Source of the DNA: Cololabis saira
Taxonomy: Eukaryota; Chordata; Actinopteri; Beloniformes; Belonidae
DNA length: 64,000 bases
Direction: 5' to 3'
Assembly (NCBI RefSeq): GCF_033807715.1
Contig: NC_084591.1
Span: 28,794,590 to 28,858,589 of the forward strand
Shown here: piece after piece, positions 13,000-28,887 of the stretch
Numbering within the stretch: the stretch's first letter is position 1
Layout: each line of letters opens with the position of its first letter
Translations under genes and position numbers: made by a program
The notes under the pieces: model-generated
What the model was told of the DNA's origin: nothing
Database searches by the model: none
What the model saw: only the letters and a program-made list of their open reading frames with translations

Positions 13000-13745
13000 T
13001 GCCCTGGTGGGACATGCCACCTCCCCAAGGAGGCATCCAGGGAGCATCCAATAGAGATGCCCAAGCCGCCTCAGATGTACTCCTCTCGATTTGAAGGAGC
13101 AGAGTTCCTCAGAATGACGGAGCTCCTCACCCTATCCAGCCACGCTACAGAAAAAACTCATTTCGGTCGCTTGTAACCTCAATGTTGTCCTTTCTGTCAT
13201 TACCCAAAGTTCATGACCATAGTGAGGGTGGGAAAGTAGATCGACCGGTAAATCGAGAACTTCGCCTTTAACTCAGCTCCTTCACCCCACTGAACGCATA
13301 ACTACGGATGCTGCACCAATCCATCTGTCAATCTCACAATCCATCTTTTCCTCACTCGTGAACAAGACCCAGAAATACTTGAACTCCTCACCTTTAGACA
13401 GGACCTCTCCACCTACGTGGAGAGGGCATACCACCCTTTTCAGTCTAGAACCATGGTCTCAGATTTGGAAGTGGTGATTCTCATCCGCTTTGCACTCTTG
13501 CAAACCACCCCAACACATGCTGAAGGTTCTGCCCTGATTACATCCACAGGACATCATCATCTGCAAAAAGCAGAGATGAAATCCTGTGGTTCTCAAACTG
13601 GACCCACTCTAGAATCTGACTATACCTAAAACTCCTGTCCATACAGATTATGAACAAAACCGGTGACATAGGGCAGCCCTGCCAGAGTCCAACAAGCACT
13701 GGAAACAAGTCTGACTTACTTGCAGCTGCTCTGGTGGTACAGCCC
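13000..13745 (-). mobile_element. Rex3-like RTE LINE fragment with reverse transcriptase
   Basis: On the minus strand 13801-13538 holds an open piece with SDLFPVLVGLWQGCPMSPVL followed by LLFADDD, the conserved reverse-transcriptase blocks including the FADD catalytic motif. The text at 13660-13681 differs by one base from the published forward primer for fish Rex3 as I remember it. The C-terminal part continues down to 13000 with stops and frameshifts. The last ~150 bases of ORF2 and the tail are missing at the 13000 end. A second, better-ended copy is at 46306-47046. Confidence 0.8.
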
Positions 13746-13751
13746 TTAGCA

Positions 13752-13830
13752 GTACTCTGCCAACACTGTTTACAGTGCAGGTGGGGAGCTGTTGACCTCA
13801 ACTGGGGATGTTGTTGGACGGGGGAAGGAA
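13752..13830 (+). mobile_element. RTE LINE fragment in opposite orientation (continues at 14374-14405)
   Basis: This reads in the plus direction as the segment upstream of the reverse transcriptase in RTE/Rex3 ORF2: frame TGDVVGRGKEYFKDLLNQSL, the last residues being encoded after the MITE that splits it. The adjacent 13000-13745 piece is on the minus strand, so the two parts are inverted relative to each other. The join lies near 13745-13755. Confidence 0.6.
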
Positions 13831-14373
13831 TACCGTATTGACCCGAATATAAGACGTCCCTGATTGTAAGACGACCCCCTCTTTTTCAAGACTCAAATTT
13901 GAAAAAATACTTTTTTTTTAACACCAAATTAAATTTTTATTCAGAAAATAATTACAGTACATCTCAAACAAATGATTATAACAATATATTTGAGAGAAAA
14001 AGCATGTTATTTTGCCTCATTCAAATCATGATCTTGAAGTTTGCATCATAACTTCTTCGACCCACTTTTCTCCAGATTGTCGCTACGTTTCTCCATTTTC
14101 TGTTATCTCTTCTGTTATTTTCTTCTCTTTTCTTTCTTACCGCTATTTTTTATTTTTCTTCTTCATGGTACTGCTATTTTTATTTTTATTCTTCGTGACA
14201 GGGATTCGCTTTGGCCTGGGGAGTTAAGTTCGGCATTCGCTTTAAAGATATATGGCGCCATCTAGCGTTGTGAATGGGTATAACGTCTAGACCCCGAATA
14301 TAAGACGACCCCCACTTTTTTCAGTCTTATTTCAATGCAAAAAACCCTGTCTTATATTCGGGCCAATACGGTA
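13831..14373. mobile_element. TA-target MITE (Tc1/mariner-like ends) nested in RTE LINE
   Basis: The left end TACCGTATTGACCCGAAT and right end (reverse complement TACCGTATTGGCCCGAAT) form terminal inverted repeats that extend imperfectly over about 50 bases (AAGACGACCCCC motifs near both ends). Removing the element and one TA rejoins GGAA-TA-CTTCAAGGATCTCC, which is continuous RTE LINE sequence, so the target was TA and the ends are 13831 and 14373. It is 543 bp and non-coding; the T-rich frames at 14012-14265 have no domain. A TA target suggests Tc1/mariner/pogo mobilisation. Confidence 0.82.
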
Positions 14374-14405
14374 CTTCAAGGATCTCCTCAATCAGTCCTT
14401 ATCTG
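14374..14405 (+). mobile_element. RTE LINE fragment, right of the nested MITE
   Basis: Continues the KEYFKDLLNQSL frame interrupted by the TA MITE. Sequence after about 14405 is not recognisable LINE. Confidence 0.6.
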
Positions 14406-14471
14406 AATGCGCCTATCACTAAAACCTGACTTGAGTTTCTGGATTTTTAAATAATAATTCTTATGTCAAAC

Positions 14472-14487
14472 AAAGAAGACAATTGTC
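14472..14487 (+). repeat. Left 16-bp target-site duplication
   Basis: AAAGAAGACAATTGTC, repeated without mismatch at 14875-14890. The pair brackets the retroelement at 14488-14874. Confidence 0.9.
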
Positions 14488-14874
14488 TTGGCGAAAGGGC
14501 CTTTCTGTGTGGAGTTTGCATGTTCTCCCCATGTTCCCTTAGGTAGCTAATGGGAGCTAACCTCACAAAAACATGCACACAGTCCTGGGCTATACTGCCC
14601 CCTCTGGCCAACCGGGGCGTCAGATGGGGTGGGGAGGATCTGGCCGGAATAACGTGATCCTTCCACACGCTACGTCCGGCCGGAGAAACCCCACCCTGTC
14701 TGGTGAAAAGATGCGGCCTGCTCACTCCTCAGGATAAGGAGGAGACCTGAGCTCAGTGCAGGGCCCTCCCGGGGTTGGCAGAGGATGGCAATGCCCAGGA
14801 CTGACTTAGGTAGGAGCACTGGGTGAAAATGGGAAAAAATCTGGGATAAAAATATTAAAAAAAAAAGAAAAAAA
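14488..14874 (+). mobile_element. Poly(A)-tailed SINE-like retroelement, complete with TSD
   Basis: The element starts TTGGCGAAAGGGCC, then CTGTGTGGAGTTTGCATG, and ends in an A-rich tail (14857-14874). It is bracketed by a perfect 16-bp duplication, the mark of target-primed reverse transcription. No tRNA A/B boxes are obvious in the head and no coding frame is conserved between this copy and that at 43384-43770, so it is non-autonomous. The start matches a GGAGTTTGCATGTTCTCC motif seen in many fish repeats. Which LINE drives it is unknown; the poly(A) tail suggests an L1-type machinery. Confidence 0.8.
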
Positions 14875-14890
14875 AAAGAAGACAATTGTC
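14875..14890 (+). repeat. Right 16-bp target-site duplication
   Basis: AAAGAAGACAATTGTC, identical to 14472-14487, directly after the A-rich tail. Confidence 0.9.
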
Positions 14891-15295
14891 ATCCCTTGTT
14901 AGATTTATTTTTACATAATGAACGTTGTACCTTTTTTCAGCAAAGTCCATTTAAAAAAATGGACTCCAATTAATGTGAGTATGGTAACAACTTCAACTTC
15001 AAAGCTTCTTGTTTGAATATCGCGTCACTACTACTACTAATACTATAAATGAGAAAACACACTCGATTCTAACAGCAAATGGGAGTAGAGATGTGGTGTC
15101 CCAACACAAGCGTCTGTATTATCTTGTCCCAGCAGGGTCTCTCATATCATGTCCAGCATGTCTTTCCTGAGCCTTGCTCTTTTTAACCCCGCTCTCTATC
15201 TTTGATCCTCACAGGCCCACGGCTCAGAGACATGACACCGAGAGACAGACAAAGAGCTGGGTGAGTTTCAGAGACATTAACCACCCCCTTGAGAG
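14891..15295. other. Intron sequence, no gene
   Basis: Nothing recognisable. A 46-nt stretch at 15213-15258 has AG and GT flanks but no coding support. Confidence 0.5.
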
Positions 15296-19433
<4,138 letters not shown>

Positions 19434-19573
19434 AAAGGGTAGGCACTACAAGCTACGGCTTCAGCCTACACCTTTTCGGCAAAAGAAATGTTGTTTTTTT
19501 TTTCTTCTTCCTTTTCATCTTGTTCTGTACAAGCCGAAATAAAGATTCATAACATAACATAACATAAGATAAC
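19434..19573 (+). mobile_element. 3' tail of an L2/CR1-like LINE
   Basis: The text GGTAGGCACTACAAGCTACGG, CTACACCTTTTCGGC and AAGCCGAAATAAAG resembles the 3' untranslated end of fish L2-type LINEs. It closes with a short tandem tail (ATAAC/AACAT units, 19546-19569), which is typical of L2/CR1 ends rather than poly(A). Only the last ~140 bases are present, the usual 5' truncation. Confidence 0.6.
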
Positions 19574-19878
19574 ACTTTGAGTTTAAACTTCACCTCAGCT
19601 TCAGGTTAAACCACGGGCATAAATGACAATGAGCAATGAGGTTTAAGAGGTTGAAAGACTGCCTTATGTCACGCAGGAGTTTAACACAGAGTTGAACCTT
19701 AAACCTCAGCTAGGCTAGTTACAGTGCAGTTGGCCCAAATTTCCTTCGCACTTCTTCTACAGTTGAAACATTTTGTTTTCACATTAACAGACAAGACAAC
19801 TTTTCTTGTCCTTCAGACCTTAAACCAGCAGCCCAACAATGGGGTAAAACAGTTCTCCATGTTTAGAGAGCAGGCTTA

Positions 19879-20079
<201 letters not shown>

Positions 20080-20101
20080 TCAAACATCTGCCTGGAGATA
20101 A

Positions 20102-23100
20102 ATATCCAGAACATGTTTATGCATATGACATCGGAAAAGCAGCATGATGAAATAACGCCACAAAAACCAACCAACACCCTGTGCTCAAGGTGAATGTGTT
20201 TTGTGCAAGTTAGGATAAAATTATCTGCAAATTAAAGTTCTATGTGGCTAAATCAAGGTTATGTTTTCTCCCAAACTATAAATCCGTATTGACCAGAGTC
20301 AATAGAAAATTGCTTTTCACCTCATGTACATAATGTCCACAATGACCTATTAAGTGTACGCAAGTCCTTAAATAAACTGCCCTTCAGGGGTTTATTGGAG
20401 TCATAAAGGCAGTAAGTGAGTGGCTCTTGTGTTATTGATTCCTATGTAATGTACTAAACCGTTATAATGCAGCTGTTAGCTGAGATGGCAGAAAACAGTT
20501 AGAAACTGAAAAGGAGCTAATTATTGACCCTCACCTGAAAATAATGGAATTGAAGAAACAAATGTGGAGGAATTAAATCAAAATTAAATCAAAAATGCCA
20601 GCAGAAGGCATAAAACTTTACCACACAACACAAACCCACAGAAACAGAAGGCGAGATCAGTATTTAATTCATGCTCCTGAGTAAGTTCTATTGGGATTCC
20701 TACACAAATATTCTGTCAACGCTCAAGCAGATCCTGTGGCTTGCAACACAACCACAAAAGCATCTTTCCCAGATTCTAATGTCCCTAGATATCCTTAGTT
20801 AAATGATCAGTCACAGACAATGTAGAAAACAGACAGGAATGCCACAATGAGCGCAGTTTCACTGGAACAAAGAGGTATATGTATTTCAGACAGGGGGAGC
20901 CATGACAACAGCACCAATCAATTTTCTGTCAGCGAACACAAAGCGGCACGCACATTAGAGAAGACGCTCACAACGAATACACAGAAAAGCACACAGCGGC
21001 ATAAAACAAATGCCTGTTCACACAGTTAATGATTTCTCTTATGGCCCTGTGCTTGCGACAAGCATTACGTAGACAACCGAAACTCGTTTTAAACTTTGTA
21101 AGCTAAATCATTTCAACTCTCTAATGGCAGGCAAGCAGCGCTTACAGAAACGTAGATGTGGAATACTTTGTTTTCTTGCCACTCTTATGTGGGTGTACAT
21201 GTAGAAGGCAGAATCAAGTTAACAAGCTTCACCTAAACAGGAATGCTGCAGCTACTGTAAAAAATCGTGTGAAATGGAGGCAATGTTCTGCAGAAAACTG
21301 TCTGTCTGTCACAAGCCAGACACATATGAGCTCCTTGCTCCCACAGTTATGTTGGGCTCTCAATTTCACTTAACCAGTAAAGAAGGAGAGTCATTGGTTT
21401 TAAGAAGGTAGGACACATAGAAGAAAGAAATTCCTCTGATGCCAGGCAGATATCAAGGAGGTGAGCGATATTGGGGAGGAGTTAAGACAGCAGTGGGATA
21501 AAAAGAAGGAGAAAGGCGCAATGAGGAGAGGGAATGAGGAAGTGAAAGTTGAAAGGGAAAAGTTAGAGAGATTGAGGGTTAGACATCTCGCATTATTCAA
21601 ATGAGAAACGCAGACATTTAAGCAATAATGGAAAGTGTGGCGTGGGAGTGAAGCTCTAGTTTGGGGTATTTTGGGGCCGCGGGGGCAGAGAGCAGACACA
21701 CAAAAAGCATGAGAGAGAAAGACAGAGATAGGATTGACCTACAAATAAAAAAAGAAAACAGAGAGATGAAAGATGTAAAAGAAAGATTTAGAAAAGTGTA
21801 TGAGGCATCTGATCGGAAGTAGGGAACAACAGTCAAAGCCATTAGGCTTATGATGGTAATCATATGTTAATGACTGCCATAGAGAATCTCATAAGTCATG
21901 ATAAACACATTAAAGAGAAAATATCTGCCTACAAACACATGAAAAGTTAAGTGGATTATTTCCCTCACTATCCATCTTGCTCCAGCGCCTGTGTTTTCCT
22001 GAGCAGAGGGCACATTAGCAAGGAGGAAATGTGAACTGGGAACATATCATTTTACAACCACTTTGCTTCCAAAGGAAGTTTAGCGATCAACAGGGACAGA
22101 GGACATGAGCTAGAAACATAAACACTGTGACGTTAACAACTGTATCATAAATACAGAAAATAATTCAAAATATGAACAATAACGAGGCCCAACAGAACAG
22201 GGCACAGCAGTAAAATATAAAAGTTAGTCTCTTTCATTATTTTGAAGGTGCTAAAATACACTAATTGACAAATGAAGATATAAAAGAAGTCCTGAGATGA
22301 ACCGAAATGCCTTTTTGACATAGATGTCGAGACATTTTTCCAGGGGCCAAAACTTTCAAACTGGCCCTGACTGTATAAAAAGTTTTGAGATGTTTCAGGT
22401 AGAAGCAGAATGTTTACAAGTATGGTATAAGATCATCACTGACACGAAGCTACCATCAGCTTGTTGTGATTTATATAATAAAGTCTGACCCAGAGAGCCT
22501 GAAACCAAAAGGCATGTCATTACGCGTGGGTGTAAAGTGGAGGAAACTCACACAACCATCTGCTAGAACATAAAGCTACTTTTCATATAATGTCAGTGTT
22601 TTTGCTGTGAAGAGTTATCTTTATCAAGCAAGAATGTGGGCAGCAGCAAAAAAGAAAAGAGTAGCTCAACTTTGTCCTCACAGGGACATGTTTCAGCCTT
22701 AACATCATCGCAGCATTTTAATCATTTCTAAACGAGTCAAGTTCACCTGTGTCAAGGTTGTAACATCTAATAACCTCCATCTCTTCAGGACCCACATTTA
22801 CTCCCTTCTACTTTACTCTGATGTCTAGTAATGGGGAATGATCACTCGCTCTTAATAAATATTTAACCTGTCTGTAACAAAACCCATTCCAGCTCCACAT
22901 GAGTTGAATGTGGACCGGTCGGCTGGGGAGACTAACATTTACAGGACTCCCTGGAAGAAAAACATTTAAGATTCCCTCTTTATTACTGGATGTAGAAGGT
23001 AGCAGGATTCCCTCTCTCACTCTTACACACTCAAATCTCTGACTTGATGCCATATTCGGCATCATACAGAGCTTTTTACCTGTTTAAAAGCAGAGAAAAG

Positions 23101-24113
23101 TGTAGGAATGACTTGGAAACAGCATTTAAATCAATTGACCAGTTGTATTTGAGATAGATTTGTAATCCCTACCTTATTTCACCTGGTTTGATGTGAATAT
23201 CCTCAAATTAAAGCTGAAAGTCTGCACTTACAGACCACGATTCTTAGATAATTCAAATATGTTCTGGTAAAAATGACAGAACTGTCTTTTAATGTTTTCT
23301 TACCATCTATGAAATACACTTACAGACTGATGTGTCACATAAAAAAGACAAGGGGGTGAATGAACAACGCAGGTTGTGAGGTGAAGTTTACAATGGCACT
23401 GATTGAGCAAGTGAATTGATGACTCTCGCTCTTTGCCCTCCCACCAAATCAATAGCATCAAAAGCTCTCACCCTCACAACAGCATCAGAGTAATGGCACC
23501 AGCGCAGGACTTATGGGCTGGAGAGGCCACCATTGACTCCCCACCAGCCTCTGCCCTAGCTCTGCACCATTTTATCTCGCTGTGATTAATGATCTCATGT
23601 TAGGGAATGCTGGAGGAAGACACTGAGCGAGAAGGTTCATGGCTGAAAGAGCAACAAAGCTGAGAAGTGATTTGCTCCACTGTGCTGGAAGCTGCTGCAC
23701 TGCTGCAAAGTCATTGTTGTAATCATCACCCTGCAGGTTTTCACGAACTGGAGATGAATTAAGTTTTGGAATCAAACTGAGCTGACTGCCTGTACAGAGC
23801 GAGTGTTAGAGGGAAAAAAAAACAAGCTGGAATGTCAAAGTTAAAAAATATAATGAATTATCAAAATAAATTAACGATCAAGTGATAAATCAGCAAGTTT
23901 TTACGTTTCCATGTCATCATGATATCTACAAAAGGTGTGAGGTCTGAAAACGATCCCTAGGGCCTCCCAATCCGGGGGTGGGGGTGGGGGCACCAACGGT
24001 TGCTTATCAAACTACCTTTGCACACATTTGGTTAGTGCTATGACACATCAGAGCAATGTATTCAGAGCGACGAAAACCAGTCAACGGAAAAGCTGCCCTG
24101 TAGAAGAGTCAAT
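20102..24113. other. Intron sequence, no gene; purine-rich stretch 21380-21800
   Basis: No exon was recognised. The plus strand is markedly A+G-rich between about 21380 and 21800, which creates serine/phenylalanine-rich antisense frames (21400-21863) with no domain. A splice-like ending at 22866 was examined and rejected as brsk2 exon 1. Confidence 0.5.
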
Positions 24114-24743
24114 TTAAAGGAGCCGTCTGTAAGAAATGGCCAAAACTGGTACTGCAGTCACTTTCAAAATATTGTTGAGCGGCGTGTACCCTCCCCCTCC
24201 TCCCCCCGACCAGAGGTTGCCAGGTAGGCTGCAAATGCAGCAGGAACGTAGGCTGCCATGGCTGCCATAATTAGAGCCGAGCTGGCAACCCGGAGGCCGA
24301 AACAATACTGACTTTGTGATTGGGAGATAGGTGGAGGGTGGAGCTTCAGAAACAATACTGACTTGGTGATTGGGAGATAGGTGGAGGGTGGAGCTTCAGA
24401 AACAATACTGACTTGGTGATTGGGAGATAGGTGGAGGGTGGAGCTTCAGAAACAATACTGACTTGGTGATTGGGAGATAGGTGGAGGGTGGAGCTTCAGA
24501 AACAATACTGACTTGGTGATTGGGAGATAGGTGGAGGGTGGAGCTTCAGGCCAAAACAAAAAATGACAACATAAACATCAGTTGAGGGCTGCAACTCCTC
24601 TTTTTAAACTGGAATATCCTGGCTTGAGTGCTGTTGTCAGTGACATAAGTATTTGAAATGAACGTGATTTTTAAATGTCTGTTGAAATTTCGGGGTCATT
24701 TTATGATTCGTTTTATTATTGCTCTTACATACAGCTCCTTTAA
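24114..24743. mobile_element. TTAA-target MITE (piggyBac- or Kolobok-type)
   Basis: The block is bounded by TTAA on both sides (24114-24117 and 24740-24743) and by inverted ends AGGAGCCGTCTGTAAG and, as reverse complement, AGGAGCTGTATGTAAG. TTAA duplication is the signature of piggyBac and also of Kolobok elements. There is no transposase frame. The interior carries five copies of a 50-bp tandem unit that make up 40 % of the element. Confidence 0.8.
24299..24548 (+). repeat. 50-bp minisatellite, 5 copies, inside the TTAA element
   Basis: Five adjacent 50-bp units start GAAACAATACTGACTTGGTG and end GGTGGAGCTTCA. The first differs by one base (TTTG for TTGG), the others are identical to my reading. 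Such homogeneity implies recent expansion after or during the spread of the host element. Confidence 0.97.
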
Positions 24744-27700
24744 CTTTTGCCGCAGCCTATTGGCCCGAAAAAAACAAAACCTCGCAAAGGAATGATTGTC
24801 TGTTCAGTTTTCAAAGAAAAAGTCAAAATCTTTAACTGTCGATGCCAAATGAGATTTAAACGGCCATTAATCCTCAGATGCAGTCATCTACACTGTTTAC
24901 ACCCAGATTACGTCACCACTCTGTCGTATTTTTTCCTGAATGAAAGCTTGATCCATTTCTTGGTGCACTCCCTCCGTAGCGCTGCACATTTCTGGGCTGA
25001 ACAAGGACATAATTAGTGTCACACAGGTTTAAAATGAGTGGACACAAACACAAAGAATCAACGGTAAGAGTTGAGTCTGGGCCGAGCCTGTCATCAGCAG
25101 CAGAGACAAATTGACAACAAAGTGCACACTGACTCTTGAAAATCTTCCTAATCGAGTGAAAAGCCGAAGCACGCTCTTCCAGGGCCTGTCCTGCTGTACA
25201 CCACAGAACCATATGCCAGCACTGATTTGTTAATGAGCTTTTCTTCTCACTTCACTGTCTCTTCAGAAGTGATTGTGTTTCATGGTAGAGCAGTGCAGCT
25301 GAGCTTGCTGTCCCGCACAATATATCCAATGGAAAACCGGGTATATTCATTATGACAGCGCCTGTTCAGAACTTTTTGAACAATGAAGCTTTCTGCTAAA
25401 AAAGTTAACTGACAATGACTTTTCAGTCTCTGTATTTCTTGGATATTTTCAACCAATCTGATCTGACAGACAACACAGAAATACGCAATCCAAGTATCAA
25501 AAAGGGTGACGTTTAAAGGTTTCTTTCAGTACTTGTCACTGATTAGTTTAATGAGATTAAAACGCATGTACAGCATTAGTTAGTTGAAGCTAGGATCACA
25601 AGGTTGTTTGAGTTTCTTATACATCCTTTCCATGTTGTGGAGTTCCACTAGGACTTTTTTTTTTGCATGTTGTCGTCTGTTTTCATCTGTCTTCCCTTAT
25701 AAATGTCGAGCCTAAAAATCCCCATATCTGAGAAGAGAAACCCGAGTCTCTTTTGTGATAACTTGTAAGGGCTTCTCTTCTTCCGGAGTTCAAAGAAAGC
25801 TGATAAGAGGTTGATTCATCATCAAGGATCCTAGAAGGAGTGGGCGGGAGAAGGCCCATAAACCTCATTTCCAATGCCATCAATCAGAAACAGGGAAAAG
25901 AAAGCAAGGTGAGACAGTGGGAACACCCAGCGTTGTGCTCGACTCCATTGGAAGTCTCCACTTGCTAACTACAAACATCCCCAAGAGCCACACACTCGAT
26001 CAGTGTGTTTCCAGCTTTATCCTCCACACAACCCCAGAACCTGTGTTGTTCAAGATCATTTGTGAATTAAAGTCCACCAGGAAGCAAAATCAACAATAGG
26101 AGGGCAAAGGATGAAAAGGAGATGTTCTGACTTGTGAACCTGTTTGAATTTGAAATTTGATCTTTCAGAAGCTGGCAGATGGAAACAGCTTATGCTGGTT
26201 TAGCTTTCTATCCCTGAGGCGCTGGCTCTGAGAAGTTCATTGCCCTTAGGCACAGATCTGTGATCTGGGTTCCACCTCAGCTCTAACACTGAATGCTCTA
26301 CATCAGGACTACAGCTCTGCACTGGGATCAGCTTTGAAAGAAAATGCTACGTGGTTGTGTTTCCTCAGCTTTACTGTGACCTCATGCAAAGCCATTGCAA
26401 CAGGGTGCAGGAATCCCCTCCACAAGGGAAGGATGTCCTCTCTATACTGTACAGCCTTTTGTCATTTACAAAAATGGAAAATGGAAGTACACAGACAGAT
26501 TTAATGAGAGTAAAACTCAAATAATACAGGAAACTCCACTATTCAAGTCTTTTTCCATACCTATACCTATATATTCTTCATTACGGTTTAAAACCATTTA
26601 CTAAAAAAACCGGCAGAAACAAATATTTATGACACTTCATGTTGGCAACTGTATTTTTGTCTGTTTTGTTTGAATATGTTTTGTTTTGACATACATAATT
26701 ACATAACAATGTAATTATTTTTAAATGCATGCATTTTGGATTCTTGTTTAGGGCCCTATTAGCCTTTTGAGTATGTCTTTTACTTCAGATCTCAGCTCTG
26801 TTGCTCAGCAGCTCCATGTACTTGCCCTGCTTCTCTTTTTTGCCAGATTTTTTTTTCCTTGATCATCGGTGTTCTGATTTATTTATAACCCCGTCTCTCT
26901 TCTCTACCCTCACTCGATAAAAGAAAGCGGGAACAGACCAGCAAAAAAAAAAAAAAAGGTGTTGAGTCATATTGTGCGGGAGAGAGACATCGTGATGAAG
27001 ATCAAACGTCGACTCGCTACTCGGTGAGCGCGGCTTCTCTGTCTCCCACCAACTGCTGCGTTTCCCTCTCTTCATTCACTAAATCTTTATATCCTCCGTT
27101 CCCTTCAACTTTTAAGCCTTTTCAGTCAGCCGTGACGATAGTCGACCCAGCTTGAATTCCTCTTTATTCCTCCGTACCCCCATCAGTAACGTTAGCCCAA
27201 ACTAACACAGCAGCTTCAACAGCAGGAAGAGCAGGATTGCTGGAGTGAGAGGGGAGAAACATCGATGCATGCAAAACAACCTAGTTATTGGGCCCGAGTA
27301 AAATAAAACATCACCTAATTTAGTTAATTCCCTGAACAACAACCAAAAAGGCTCTTTTGGTAAATACAACAAGAGTGGAACTCTCCTGGTAACGAAAAGA
27401 ACTTGTGTTTTCTTGAGATATTATGGCTGACACGCCTCGGAGCGTAAACCTGCAGCTGAGGGTCTTATGCAACAATTACACTTCCAGAATAAAAAAGGGC
27501 AAAAACAAAGGATGCTCTATATATGCAAATGAAAACAGAATGAAGAGATTTGCAAAGTATTTAAAACAATAGTTAAACAAGAAAAAGTGGAGAGTTCTAC
27601 AAACAATGTTTACAAAGAAGAACTGAATCCCTGCCAAGGACAGGAAGTTGTGCTATGTCCTAAAAAGACTTGGAAAACCTCACAACTAATTAAATCAGTT

Positions 27701-28142
27701 GGCAACATGTTAACGACTTAATGAAAAACTATGTGGCCCAAGTGTTAAATAACTTTTATGTCTATAATTAAAGGAGACTTCATCATAAACAGAGCAAAAT
27801 ATGATTAAAAGATATGGAGAATCCATAGCAATCTCCATACTCCAAAGCTTTATGGTAAAAATGATTTGCTGTAACATTTTGGGAATGAGCTTTTACTTTC
27901 ATCAACACCTGACTTCGGTAGATTGATAAATATAGTAACCCATACTGACAAGGCTCCTGTTGGTACAGATGAGAATTCTAGCTTGAAGTGGATTATTTCA
28001 CCTAAAGGGCAAAATAAATGTTGAAAAATATCCAAAATGTTCTCATTTACATGTTGTGACTCATGCATTTACCAAGTGTAGAAGTAATTATGCTAAATCA
28101 GATACAACAATCTAAGTAAATAGGTAAATACATACATGGATC
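24744..28142. other. Intron sequence, no gene; CpG-richer patch near 26980-27290
   Basis: No exon or complete element was recognised. The patch 26980-27290 has clearly more CpG dinucleotides than its surroundings. No kinase coding sequence could be read there. Confidence 0.5.
26980..27290. promoter_or_regulatory. CpG-enriched patch, weak candidate for alternative promoter
   Basis: About seventeen CpG dinucleotides occur in some 300 bases, in a window that otherwise has few. It includes GTCGAC twice and GAGCGCGGC. The gene's 5' intron is a plausible place for an internal promoter. No TATA box with a convincing first exon was identified. Confidence 0.2.
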
Positions 28143-28456
28143 TTCACACATGGCCAAATGTTTTGGAACCTTCCCATTAATGAAAGAAAAGCCCACAAAA
28201 GTCTGAAATGACTTACAAAAGTAATAATACATAATTGATTAAACACTGAGTAGTGACACTTAAGACATTGCAAACTAAAGACGCTGGTCTGGATGAATGA
28301 GTTGGTACCCAAAGAAAATATGACATGTTGGCCTAAATAGTTTCCTGTAATTAGCATCACATGTGTCTTCAATCCTGCAATCAGTCAGTTTGTTTATTGA
28401 AAGGGTGAAAAGGGGCTGTTTGCTATTATGGTGTTCACCAAACTGAATATGGGCTG

Positions 28457-28849
28457 GAATTATCTGAGGGGATCAGAAAGAAAATTATAGATAAGCTTAT
28501 TAAAGGTTAAAAGGCCTCCTCCAAGCAGCTTGATGTTCCTGTGACTACAGTTGTAAGTTTCATTCAGAAGTTTGGGGTCCAAGCTCCCTGGATGTGGCTG
28601 CAGGAGGGAAATTGATGACCTATTGAAGAGAAATTTACTACAAATGGTAACCAAAGAGCATAGCACAACTTCCAAAAAGATTCACTTATGTGCAATATGT
28701 GTCAGGTGATGAGAAAAGTAGATGTTTCTCCAAATGTAATCCACAATCATTAACAAAATATAACAAACATGACAACATGATAGTTGACCATGACAGGACT
28801 ACAACAACCAAGAACATAGGCGTAGTCCTTTTTTTATGCAGCCATCTTT

Positions 28850-28887
<38 letters not shown>

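Noticed and set aside
13650..13841. Plus-strand frame over the Rex3-like region
   Set aside because: Antisense shadow of the minus-strand reverse-transcriptase fragment, running into the inverted segment.
15213..15258. 46-nt stretch with AG before and GTGAGT after it
   Set aside because: Plus strand, opposite to the host gene, no coding signal, and such pairs of splice dinucleotides are common by chance.
21400..21863. Overlapping serine/phenylalanine-rich minus frames of 81-99 codons
   Set aside because: They result from a purine-rich plus strand; no signal peptide plus domain pattern or splice support.
22808..22920. Minus-strand CTGGAA...CAGACAG followed by GT, resembling the end of brsk2 exon 1
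   Set aside because: The in-frame residues are LEWVLLQT rather than LEKTLGKGQT; the glycine-rich loop is absent and upstream codons do not match.
24299..24548. Regular array considered as CRISPR-like
   Set aside because: The 50-bp units are fully tandem without unique spacers, in a vertebrate transposon; it is a minisatellite.
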